NCBI GenBank assembly: GCA_965243125.1
Contig: OZ251529.1
Coordinates: forward strand, 1,612,001-1,676,000
Direction of reading: 5' to 3'
DNA from: CATQGW01 sp965243125
Lineage (GTDB): Bacteria; Chloroflexota; Dehalococcoidia; Bin125
DNA length: 64,000 bases
Within the stretch, counting starts at the first letter, position 1; every line of letters begins with the position of its first letter. The position numbers were made by a program, and so were the translations under genes. The notes beneath the pieces are model-generated. The model was not told where the DNA came from. It saw only the letters and a list, made by a program, of their open reading frames with translations, and did not search any database. This document shows, piece after piece, positions 25,819 to 33,742 of the stretch.

Positions 25819-27807
25819 TCAGCTGCGCCCGTTGTCTGCGTGGCGGTCGTGGTCGTGCGCCTCTTCGTCGTGCGCGCAGTGGTCGGGCATGGGCAGGTCG
25901 AGCGCGGGGTTGCGGTCGAAGAAGCCCCAGGGCTTGAGCGCGAAGCCGGCGCGGTGGACGGGGGCGACGGGCCAGTCTTCGGGGCGCACGATGTGGTTGA
26001 CGCCGACGGTGTACCAGAGCACGACGTCGGCCTGCTCGAGCGTGCGTCGGGCGGCGATCCACTGGGGCATGCCCTGGCCCGGCTCGCTCTGCGCGGGGTA
26101 GTCGCCGGCGGGGTAGCGCTGGGCCGGGTCGTAGGCGGTGACCCAGAGTTGGTTGCGGGCGAAGGCGGCGCGCCGGCCGATGGCCGACTGTTCGTCGGCC
26201 ATCATGGCGACGGTTTGGCCGGGCATGAGGATGTAGGCGGGCGGCTGTCCGAGCGGGTTGGAGGCGTCGTCGTTGGCGATGCGCCAGTGGCGGGCGGCGG
26301 CGGCGTTGACGCTGCGCGCGCTCTGCGACTCGTCGGTGATCGGCTCGGCGCGGGCGGTGAAGGCGTTGCCGAGCGGATGCTCGGCGCTGCGCGGCAGCGG
26401 GACGGTGTCGACCTCGTAGACGGTGTTTGGGCCGCCGTCGATCTCCATGTCGAGGCGGAAGCTGAGGAAGTGCTGGTGATGCACGGCGCCCAGCTGCGGG
26501 CCGATTTTGTGGCGCGTGATCTGCGGATCGTCGTCCGTGATCGCCATGGTCTGGACGATGCCGGTCGCCTTGACCTCGTGCTCCCAGGAGCCGTCCTGGT
26601 AGAAGTACCAGTAGAAGCCGTAGTCGTAGTTGTCGATGGTGGCGATGCTGGAGACGACCAGCCGGCGCGAGCGGCGGACGGCCGATTCGGTTCCGTCGCC
26701 CTTTTCGTAGGTGTGTTTCCAGAGGATGCCGACATCCTCCTCGTGGATGCAGACGGCGTTTTTGATCGTGCGCGCGCCGCCGCGCTCGTCGGTGACGGCG
26801 GCGTCGAGGTAGGCGATTTCGCCGAGGCAGTCGCAGCCGAGTTCGAGCGAGTTGGTCATCCGGCCCAGGCCGCACTCGCCGGAGTCGAAGGCGTTTTTGA
26901 AGTAGTGGCCGACCGAGGGGTCGCCGTAGGGCACGACCATTTCGGCCATCGAGGCGCGATAGCAGATGGGGCGCAGGCGGCCGTCGTCCTCGTAGCCGAT
27001 TTGGTGCAGCACCAAGCCCTCGCGGGGGTGGAGGGAGACGCGCAGCTGCCACTTCTGCCACTTGAGCAGGCGGCCGTCGAGTGTGAACGACGGGCCGTCG
27101 GGCTGCGTGATGTCGAGCGGTTTGAGGTCCCGGCGCGGCTCGCCGCCGTGCTCGTGGTCAAAGCGCAGGGCGGTGGGCGCGGGCGGCGGCGATGGTTCGT
27201 CGAGCACCTCCAGCACGCGGTTTTCGACGAGATCGACGACGGCGACGAGGCCCTCGACGGGGCGGCCGTAGGCGTTGTCGTCGGGTTCGTCGCGCAGGTA
27301 GGCGATGCCCTTGAGGATGCGGTGCTCGGTCTCCCACTTGTGGCCGAAGTTGCCGGTGGGCCAGAGGTGGAGGAAGGCGAGCTCGATTTGACGCTCGCCG
27401 AAGCCGCGGGCGGCCATCGCGGCGCGCCAGCCGGCGTCGGCGCGGATGGCGGCTTCGGCGCGCTCGTACTCCTCGAAGAGGGCGAACGGCTGCACGCCGG
27501 GGCGCGGCAGCGCGGAGACGACGCTGTCGGCTTCGAGGTTGACGACGACCTCGGTGGTCAGCCCTGCTTCGGCGTCCAGACAGAGCAGTTCGGCGGAGCG
27601 CGGCGCGTCGTGGAGCGCGCCCTTGGGCGGCTCGAGCGCGGCGACGAGCAGGAAGCGCAGCGACGGCGGGGCACCGTAGTGCCGGGCGGCGATCGCGGAG
27701 GCGCGGATGATCTCGTCGGCCGAGAGCGGATCGAGCGGGTGCGGCGCGGCCGCTGCCGGCACCTCAGCTTCAGCTGTGGCCGTTGCGGGAGTGGTTGTCG
27801 TGGGCAT
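25819..27807 (-). CDS. Copper amine oxidase (primary-amine oxidase), copy 2
   Basis: The 662-residue enzyme would oxidise primary amines to aldehydes with release of ammonia and hydrogen peroxide. The cofactor motif is NYDY in TIDNYDYGFYW, whose first Tyr becomes topaquinone. Copper ligands are the HQH of AVHHQHFLSFRLDM and the His of APVHRAGF. The catalytic base lies in YFKNAFDSGE. Other family blocks are GDPSVGHYFK and KPWGFFDRNPALDLP. The C-terminal tail is rich in His and Asp (HCAHDEEAHDHDRHADNG). No signal peptide is seen. It overlaps the end of the upstream paralogue by 38 bases. Confidence 0.93.
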   Translation of the reverse strand: MPTTTTPATATAEAEVPAAAAPHPLDPLSADEIIRASAIAARHYGAPPSLRFLLVAALEPPKGALHDAPRSAELLCLDAEAGLTTEVVVNLEADSVVSALPRPGVQPFALFEEYERAEAAIRADAGWRAAMAARGFGERQIELAFLHLWPTGNFGHKWETEHRILKGIAYLRDEPDDNAYGRPVEGLVAVVDLVENRVLEVLDEPSPPPAPTALRFDHEHGGEPRRDLKPLDITQPDGPSFTLDGRLLKWQKWQLRVSLHPREGLVLHQIGYEDDGRLRPICYRASMAEMVVPYGDPSVGHYFKNAFDSGECGLGRMTNSLELGCDCLGEIAYLDAAVTDERGGARTIKNAVCIHEEDVGILWKHTYEKGDGTESAVRRSRRLVVSSIATIDNYDYGFYWYFYQDGSWEHEVKATGIVQTMAITDDDPQITRHKIGPQLGAVHHQHFLSFRLDMEIDGGPNTVYEVDTVPLPRSAEHPLGNAFTARAEPITDESQSARSVNAAAARHWRIANDDASNPLGQPPAYILMPGQTVAMMADEQSAIGRRAAFARNQLWVTAYDPAQRYPAGDYPAQSEPGQGMPQWIAARRTLEQADVVLWYTVGVNHIVRPEDWPVAPVHRAGFALKPWGFFDRNPALDLPMPDHCAHDEEAHDHDRHADNGRS

Positions 27808-29758
27808 GCGACTCCTCGTCGTGCGCGCAGTGGTCGGGCATCGGGACGTCGAGCGCCGGGTTGCGGTCGAAGAAGCCCCAGGGCTTGAGGTTGAAGCCGG
27901 CGCGGTGGACGGGGGCGACGGGCCAGTCCTCGGGGCAGACCAGGTGGTTCATCCCGATCGTGTACCAGACGACCAGGTCCTCGTCCTGCAGGGCGCGGTC
28001 GGCGGCCATCCAAGCGGGGATGCCCTGGCCAGGCTCGCTCTGGTTGGGGTAGTCGCCGGCGGGGTAGAACTCGGCGGCGTCGTAGGGGGTGACGTGCAGC
28101 TGGTTGCGGGCGAAGACGGCGCGTTGGCCGACGGCGGACTGCTCATCGGCCATCATGCCGACCGTCTCGCCGGGCGCGAGGATGTAGGCGGGCGGCTCGC
28201 CCAGCGGGTTGCGGGCGGCGTCGTTGGCGATGCGCCAGTGGCGGGCGGAGGCGGAGTTGACCGAGCGCGCGGCTTCGGACTCGCGCCCGAGCAGCGTGGC
28301 GCGGGCGGTGAAGGCGTTGCCGAGCGGGTACTCGGCGCTGCGCGGCAGCGGCACGGTGTCGATCTCGTAGACGCTGTTGGCCGCGCCGTCGACCTCCATG
28401 TCGAGCCGGAAGCAGAGGAAGTGCTGGTGGATGGTGCCGCCCAGACCGGGCGCGATGCGGTGGCGGGTGATCTGCGGGTCGTCGTCGGCCATCGAGATGG
28501 TTTGCACGATGCCGGTCGCTTTGACTTCCTGTTCCCAGGAGCCGTCCTGATAGAAGTACCAGTAGAAGCCGTAGTCGTAGTTGCCGACGGTGGCGATGGC
28601 GGAGACGACGAGGCGGCGGGAGCGGCGCACCCAGGACTGCTGGCCGTTTTCGTCGGCGTAGGTGTGCTTCCAGAGGATGCCGAAGTCCTCTTCGTGGATG
28701 CAGACGGCGTTTTTGATGGTGCGCGCGCCGCCGCGCTCATCGGTCACGTGGCCGTCCATGTAGACGATTTCGCCGAGGCAGTCGCAGCCCAGTTCGAGCG
28801 AGTTGGTCAGCCGGCCGAGTCCGCCGACCTCGCCGCTGTCGAAGGCGTTTTTGAAGGACTGGGTGATTGAGGGGTCGCCGTAGGGGACGACCATTTCGGC
28901 CATCGAGGCGCGGTAGCAGATGGGGCGCAGGCGGCCGTCGTCTTCGTAGGCGATCTGGTGCAGGACGAGTCCCTCGCGGGGGTGCAGGGAGACGCGCATT
29001 TGCCATTTCTGCCACTTGAGCAGGTGTCCGTCGAGCGTGAAGGAGACGCCTTCGGGCTGCACGATGTCGAGCTGTTTGAGGTCCTGGCGGGGGTGGGCGG
29101 CGGCGTGCTCGCCGTCGAAGCGCAGGGCCGAGCCGGGCGGCGGCGGGGCGTCCTCTTCGACCACCTCCAGCACGCGGTTTTCGACGAGATCGACTACGGC
29201 CATCACGCCGTCGACGGGGCGGCCGTAGCCGTTGTCGCTCTCGGTGTCGCGCAGGTAGGCGATGCCCTTGAGGATGCGGTGTCCGGTCTCCCACTTGCTG
29301 CCGAAGTTGCCGGCCGGCCAGGGGTCGATCTGGATCGTCTTGAGCTGCTCTTCGGTGACGCCCTTGCGGGCCATGGCGGCGCGCCATTCGGGGTCGTTCT
29401 TGATCGTTTCCTGCGCGCGGCCGAACTCCTCCATCAGGGGGAAGGGCTGCACATCGTCGCGCGGCACCCAGGAGATCACGGCGTCGGCGTTGAGGTCGAT
29501 GACGGCTTCGGCGGTTTCGCCGTTGGCAGCGTCGAAGACGATGGCGAGCGCGCGCCGCTCGATGGCGTCGCCGGCGGTGAAGCTGCGCACGGCGCGCTTG
29601 TCGGGCTCGGCGAGGGCGACGAGCGGGAAGCGGATGGAGTCTGCGCCGCCGGCGCGGGCTTTGGCGAGCGCGGAGGCGCGCTCGATTTCCTCGGTGGAGA
29701 GCGGGTCGAGGGGGTGGGCGAGCAGGGCGGGGGCGTCGGGCTTGATTTCGGTGACCAT
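27770..29758 (-). CDS. Copper amine oxidase (primary-amine oxidase), copy 1
   Basis: This 662-residue enzyme is the same length as the next gene and strongly similar throughout. Its topaquinone motif is in TVGNYDYGFYWYF, copper ligands in TIHQHFLCFRLDM and APVHRAGF, and the catalytic aspartate in SFKNAFDSGEVGG. The tail HCAHDEESHAHDNHSRNGHS is also His-rich. Differences cluster at the N terminus and in the last third, which could mean different amine preferences. The gene order suggests one transcript with the second oxidase; its stop lies 38 bases inside the next gene. A small membrane protein gene lies upstream. Confidence 0.93.
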   Translation of the reverse strand: MVTEIKPDAPALLAHPLDPLSTEEIERASALAKARAGGADSIRFPLVALAEPDKRAVRSFTAGDAIERRALAIVFDAANGETAEAVIDLNADAVISWVPRDDVQPFPLMEEFGRAQETIKNDPEWRAAMARKGVTEEQLKTIQIDPWPAGNFGSKWETGHRILKGIAYLRDTESDNGYGRPVDGVMAVVDLVENRVLEVVEEDAPPPPGSALRFDGEHAAAHPRQDLKQLDIVQPEGVSFTLDGHLLKWQKWQMRVSLHPREGLVLHQIAYEDDGRLRPICYRASMAEMVVPYGDPSITQSFKNAFDSGEVGGLGRLTNSLELGCDCLGEIVYMDGHVTDERGGARTIKNAVCIHEEDFGILWKHTYADENGQQSWVRRSRRLVVSAIATVGNYDYGFYWYFYQDGSWEQEVKATGIVQTISMADDDPQITRHRIAPGLGGTIHQHFLCFRLDMEVDGAANSVYEIDTVPLPRSAEYPLGNAFTARATLLGRESEAARSVNSASARHWRIANDAARNPLGEPPAYILAPGETVGMMADEQSAVGQRAVFARNQLHVTPYDAAEFYPAGDYPNQSEPGQGIPAWMAADRALQDEDLVVWYTIGMNHLVCPEDWPVAPVHRAGFNLKPWGFFDRNPALDVPMPDHCAHDEESHAHDNHSRNGHS

Positions 29759-29813
29759 GGGGACCTCCAGACGGTGTTGAGGGCAGGGTAGCGGAACGGG
29801 GGGCGGTAGTCGG

Positions 29814-30041
29814 CTAGGTCAGCGCGGCGATGAGCAGGACGACGGCGGAGACGGCGATCACGGCGGCGATGGCGGTGAGCGTGATCTTGCGGGCGGTCGT
29901 GGTGAGGCCGGAGCCGCCGGGCAGCGGGATGTAGACCTCCAGATCGAAGTCGGGGATCAGGTTGGCTTTCCAGAAGACGCCGAGGCAGATGAGCTCGGTG
30001 ATGATCACGATGATCATGACGGTGACGAGCGTGTCGGGCAT
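29814..30041 (-). CDS. Small membrane protein, function unknown
   Basis: The 75-residue product has two predicted helices: VTVMIIVIITELICLGVFW near the N terminus and LTAIAAVIAVSAVVLLIAAL at the C terminus. Between them lies a short loop with LIPDFDLEVYIPLPGG. I do not recognise a family. It is 55 bases upstream of the copper amine oxidase pair on the same strand, so it might be co-transcribed, but no functional link is evident. Confidence 0.6.
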   Translation of the reverse strand: MPDTLVTVMIIVIITELICLGVFWKANLIPDFDLEVYIPLPGGSGLTTTARKITLTAIAAVIAVSAVVLLIAALT

Positions 30042-30071
30042 GGCGTTCTCTCGGCGCGTCTCAATCGCGCC

Positions 30072-30830
30072 CTAGGTAGAGGTGAGGAAGATGTGCTCGC
30101 GATGGTAGGCGAGAAGTTCGGGATCGGGCCTAAATCGGTCGGGCAAAGAGATCGGCTGGCCGGAGTAGGCGTGGAACGCGACCTCGACGAATTCGTCGGT
30201 GCTGGCCTCGATCAGCGGCGACAGGAGCACGTGGAAATCAGCGTCCAGCGTGATTAGCCCGCGGTCGAATGCCTCGTCGTGGAGCGCCGACAGACAAAGC
30301 CCGTTGCGCGGGTTGGCGCGGTTCGGCTGATCTTCTCGCCACGGCGCGATATGGCTTACCCGTAGCAATCGTCGCTCCGATAGTCCGGTGATGCAGCAGC
30401 GAAAGTCATAGGCGACCAGCACGGACCGACGAAACGAGTCGTGGCCGCGACGCCGCTTGGACATCGTGGGGACATCTTCGCCGATGGGGAATGACTCGTC
30501 GTCATCAGTTTCGAGCGAGGGGGCGACGCCGAAGCGCACCTCCGCATCGGCGATCGCTTCCGAAGTTGCGTCCCAGTCGCCCTGCATTTCGGCCCAGATC
30601 TCGCGATCTGCGTTCGAGGCGTTGGCCAATCCTGCGCGATCCAGTGAGTCGTCCAAGCTGGCTAGGTTGGTCAGCTTCATCGCCAGCGCCGAGGGGGTGC
30701 GGCCCAGTTGCTCTGCGCAGGCGATGATCTCGGGGTGGCGCTGATGGAGCTGGCCGAACGGCAGCCGTAGGTAGAGGCCAAGCGCGACTAGCAGCTCGTC
30801 TCGCGTCCAGCGGCGTCGCTCGCTTGCCAC
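30072..30830 (-). CDS. HNH endonuclease domain protein
   Basis: The 252-residue protein has a C-terminal HNH domain: RRSVLVAYDFRCCITGL, the first histidine in RVSHIAPWR, the asparagine in NPRNGLCLSALHDEAFD with the last histidine, and DRGLITLDADF. This resembles the HNH domains of restriction-like and phage-defence nucleases. The N-terminal part (RRRWTRDELLVALGLYLRL) looks like a helical domain seen before such HNH domains. It begins at GTG 30830. Base composition is less GC-rich than the flanking metabolic genes. It is the first gene of a small defence cluster, divergent from the TIGR02391 gene. Confidence 0.82.
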   Translation of the reverse strand: MASERRRWTRDELLVALGLYLRLPFGQLHQRHPEIIACAEQLGRTPSALAMKLTNLASLDDSLDRAGLANASNADREIWAEMQGDWDATSEAIADAEVRFGVAPSLETDDDESFPIGEDVPTMSKRRRGHDSFRRSVLVAYDFRCCITGLSERRLLRVSHIAPWREDQPNRANPRNGLCLSALHDEAFDRGLITLDADFHVLLSPLIEASTDEFVEVAFHAYSGQPISLPDRFRPDPELLAYHREHIFLTST

Positions 30831-31016
30831 GTGTTCCGCTCCTTGCGCTGCGTCGTCTGCCAGGCCAGGCTAGCGCGTGGAGGGAGCACTCAAATTTCCT
30901 GACGGAGAGTGGGGTTAGAGGGTGGGGGGCAGAACTGAGGGCAGAGGCAGCTTGATGCTCTATGCTGTGGCGACGGGCTTGACACTCGCTGCCCAAAATC
31001 GGGAAGTGATCACAGC

Positions 31017-31823
31017 ATGGCGACTGAGGTTCCCAGAGTGATGATGAGTCTGGAGACGCTGGAAGCACTGGCGAAGCTGCTGGGCGATGTCGTGACTGGA
31101 GGTCAGATCACTGAGCACTTCGAAAGGGCTGGAATTTTGGACGGGTCGGGCCAATCGACAAAGTGGCGACGCTTGGCGTGGGCATTCGAGGAGCGGCAAG
31201 CGAACGATGGCGATGCCGGTGTTGCGCTACGTGCCGTACAATCATTCTTGAGCCCCGTCTTGTTCGTACAAGTGCCGCAGCAGTTTCACGCTGCCCGCCG
31301 CGATGTGAATGTGGTTCTCCGATTTGCCGGCGTCGAGTACCTGGACAATGGCGGGTTCAAGCGGATTCCGGCCGCTGAGACAGTGGATGATGCGGCAGGC
31401 AGGTCACGGGCGATACAGAACAAGTTCTCGGGCCGCAACATCCACCCAGAAGTGTGGAAGTACTGTACAGCGGAATTGATGGCCAACAACTACTTCCACG
31501 CGGTGCTAGAAGCGGCTAAAGGTCTCGCTTACCGCATCCGCGAGATGTCGGGGTCGGATGGTGATGGTGCCGAGTTGGTGGATCGCGCGTTTGCTGGCGA
31601 GAACCCAACTCTGAGGTTCAACGCCCTACGTACCAAGACTGAGTGGAGCGAACATCGAGGGTTTACCGCGCTCTTGAAAGGGTGCTTTGCCGCGATTCGC
31701 AATCCACTTGCGCATGAACCACGCATTCACTGGGAAGGCGAAGAGAACGCCGCGGACTTCCTTTCGCTGATTTCGCTGCTGCATCGCAAGCTTGACGACT
31801 GCCAACGATCACCCGACCCGTAA
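31017..31823 (+). CDS. TIGR02391 (Ymh-like) family protein
   Basis: The 268-residue protein resembles the TIGR02391/Ymh family, often found next to restriction-modification genes and suspected of abortive-infection roles. The characteristic C-terminal region has RAIQNKFSGRNIHPEVWKYC, ANNYFHAVLEAAKGLAYRIR, LVDRAFAGENPTLRFN, EHRGFTALLKGCFAAIRNP and LAHEPRIHWE. The pattern RNPLAHEP with conserved His resembles HEPN-type RNases (R-x4-6-H), so RNase activity is a possible inference. ATG 31017 and ATG 31041 are alternative starts; no strong ribosome binding site is seen. GC content is clearly lower than average here. Confidence 0.78.
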   Translation: MATEVPRVMMSLETLEALAKLLGDVVTGGQITEHFERAGILDGSGQSTKWRRLAWAFEERQANDGDAGVALRAVQSFLSPVLFVQVPQQFHAARRDVNVVLRFAGVEYLDNGGFKRIPAAETVDDAAGRSRAIQNKFSGRNIHPEVWKYCTAELMANNYFHAVLEAAKGLAYRIREMSGSDGDGAELVDRAFAGENPTLRFNALRTKTEWSEHRGFTALLKGCFAAIRNPLAHEPRIHWEGEENAADFLSLISLLHRKLDDCQRSPDP

Positions 31824-31851
31824 CGGTGGCGATCGCAGTGCCATCGCCTAG

Positions 31852-32568
31852 TCAACCGTTCCATCGAAATGCTGTCGGTGCCATCGGGATGCGCTGCACT
31901 CGCCACAACGCCCTCTCCTCGAGTAGGCGGAACACCAGCCGGACACGAAAAGCTTCGCCGAGTGATGGCGCGTTTCGGCCGGCGCGCCAGAATGTGTCGT
32001 TGGCGTTTGGGTTGTATCGGTCTTGAAGGAACGCATGCGGGACGCACGCGACGGTGATGGATTCGAGCGTGTTGGCACCGCCATCGTCTTCTTCGTAGTT
32101 GTACTTCACGAAGATCGTTGTAGACAGGAAGTTGCCAATTTCTGACCAGATGATCGGTTCCAAGGTTCCTTGGACCTCCACTGGCGCTCCGCTCCGAACG
32201 TGCATGATGGTCATGGAGGTCTGCGCCGTTTGCAGGGTGGCGGTGGACGCGCCGCTGGTCTTCTCTGCTTTCGAGTCGACGAACAACGCTTGTCGCAGCG
32301 TGTAGTCCGGGTGGAACACGTACCGCGCGCGTTTGTAGTCGATCTTGCCGTACAGCCGTTGCAGGATTCGCGACACACCCATCTGATCGAGCGCCTCGCG
32401 CGTGATGTCCTCCGCGAAGTCCTGGGGCAGATCGCGCTCGCTTCCGAAGATCGCAGCAGCATCCTCGCGGAAGTCGAGGATCGCCTGCGTAACGAGTCGT
32501 GTAGACGCTTTCTCGATGTCCTCCAGCACATCGAGGTTCGACTCCAGATCGGCAGGATCAATCAGCAT
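31852..32568 (-). CDS. SfiI-like type II restriction endonuclease
   Basis: The 238-residue protein matches the SfiI family. Blocks I recognise are GKIDYKRARY, LRQALFVDSKAEK, SIFVKYNYEE-like TTIFVKYNYEE, VPHAFLQDRYNPNANDTFW and SLGEAFRVRLVF. Asp77, Asp98 and Lys100 have the same spacing as the SfiI active-site residues as I remember them (Asp79, Asp100, Lys102). SfiI is a tetramer that cuts GGCCNNNNNGGCC after binding two sites; the target of this enzyme is inferred to be similar, not shown. Its start overlaps the end of the methyltransferase gene by seven bases, giving a methyltransferase-first operon. Confidence 0.85.
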   Translation of the reverse strand: MLIDPADLESNLDVLEDIEKASTRLVTQAILDFREDAAAIFGSERDLPQDFAEDITREALDQMGVSRILQRLYGKIDYKRARYVFHPDYTLRQALFVDSKAEKTSGASTATLQTAQTSMTIMHVRSGAPVEVQGTLEPIIWSEIGNFLSTTIFVKYNYEEDDGGANTLESITVACVPHAFLQDRYNPNANDTFWRAGRNAPSLGEAFRVRLVFRLLEERALWRVQRIPMAPTAFRWNG

Positions 32569-33587
32569 TGGAGTACCTGCTGATGACCGCGAGCCACGCG
32601 TTCGCGCGCGACAGCGACGGCGTGCTCGTCAATGTCGACGCCGATGTAGTGACGGCCTAGTCGGGTGGCGGCGACCGCCGTTGTGCCACTGCCGACGAAG
32701 CAATCGAGGATCGTGTCTCCCGGCTCGCTCAGGAGCCGGATGAGGCGCTCGGGCAGCTCTACCGGGAACATCGCCTCGTGCTCATCGTTTTGTCGCACGG
32801 ATGGGAAATTCCACACACCGCGCGATCCCCAATCTCGCCATTCGTCGGCGGTAAGGCGGGCGCGATCGACTTTCGTCACGCCGGGCTTCCAGAAGACGTA
32901 GATGTACTCGAACTCGTCGACGGCACGGTAGGACACGCTTGCCCATCGGCTGTTCGCCCAGCATGGGTCCTTGACCCAGACCCGGCGGTCGTAGGGGAAG
33001 AACCCTGCGGCTGTCGCCCAGTCTTCGATCAGTCCTCCAACGATCTTCACTCGCGTCTGAGGCTCGTATTTGCCGCCCCGAACGTTGTTGCCGTTGAGTC
33101 GTCGATCCACTGTCTGCTCGCTGCATCCGAGCAGCGCGGCGATCTGGTGACGGTTCATGTCGGGATGTTGATCCATCGCCTCTAGCACAGCTTCACGTGT
33201 CACTGGGCTGCGACGAGCGGAATGCGTTTCGGCGGACACTCGCGGCATCTCCGGATCTCGGAAGCAGAGGATGTCGGCGATGTTGATTGCGAGAAAGCCA
33301 CCGGGAGTGACGATGTGCCAGTGCGCCTCGATCACTTCGCGCAGCAGGCCTTCCCAGTCTTCGTAGGACCACGACGCTTCGTACGACTTCCCGACAAAGT
33401 ACGGTGGGGACCAGATGCTGAGGGCGATGCTGTTCGCCGCGATGTGGTGAAGGACGGTCCGTGCGTCTCCGTGGTAGATCGCGTCAACCGGCAGATCGTC
33501 GTCCGTAGGCTCAGACGGCCCCGTGCCGACGAAGCGGAGCTGATCCTGCAAGGGTTTAGGCATTCGGGCGAGCGTGAATTGGGGCAT
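32562..33587 (-). CDS. SfiI-type DNA methyltransferase (beta class) with internal HTH
   Basis: The 341-residue enzyme has catalytic motif IV SPPY (60-63), which favours N4-cytosine methylation, and the AdoMet motif DCFVGSGTTAVAATRLGR at 295-312 near the C terminus, the order of beta-class enzymes. VWVKDPCWAN and SYRAVDEFEYIYVFWKPG are further family blocks. Residues ~128-170 (TREAVLEAMDQHPDMNRHQI, then ALLGCSEQTVDRRL) form an apparent helix-turn-helix segment inserted between motif IV and the next catalytic block. The start ATG 33587 is preceded by GGAG; the open frame continues upstream without a good site. It should protect host DNA from the nuclease encoded next. Confidence 0.88.
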   Translation of the reverse strand: MPQFTLARMPKPLQDQLRFVGTGPSEPTDDDLPVDAIYHGDARTVLHHIAANSIALSIWSPPYFVGKSYEASWSYEDWEGLLREVIEAHWHIVTPGGFLAINIADILCFRDPEMPRVSAETHSARRSPVTREAVLEAMDQHPDMNRHQIAALLGCSEQTVDRRLNGNNVRGGKYEPQTRVKIVGGLIEDWATAAGFFPYDRRVWVKDPCWANSRWASVSYRAVDEFEYIYVFWKPGVTKVDRARLTADEWRDWGSRGVWNFPSVRQNDEHEAMFPVELPERLIRLLSEPGDTILDCFVGSGTTAVAATRLGRHYIGVDIDEHAVAVARERVARGHQQVLQC

Positions 33588-33687
33588 ATGTCCTACTCCG
33601 TCACCACAGGCTAGTTGGTGACGGGTCATCATGCAACTCGATCCATGGAGCCGCAAGCCCCAAGCCGAACATTGACATATGGAGAGA

Positions 33688-33709
33688 GGGCGGCCCGGGT
33701 GGGCCGCCC
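33688..33709 (-). terminator. Hairpin downstream of thiolase gene
   Basis: GGGCGGCCC (33688-33696) and GGGCCGCCC (33701-33709) form a nine-base perfect stem around GGGT. It lies 34 bases after the end of the minus-strand thiolase gene and before the methyltransferase start, so it probably separates the two transcripts. A T-run on the minus strand is not evident. Confidence 0.5.
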
Positions 33710-33742
33710 CCTCCGTGGTGCGCCGTGGTTGGCTCGCCGCTG

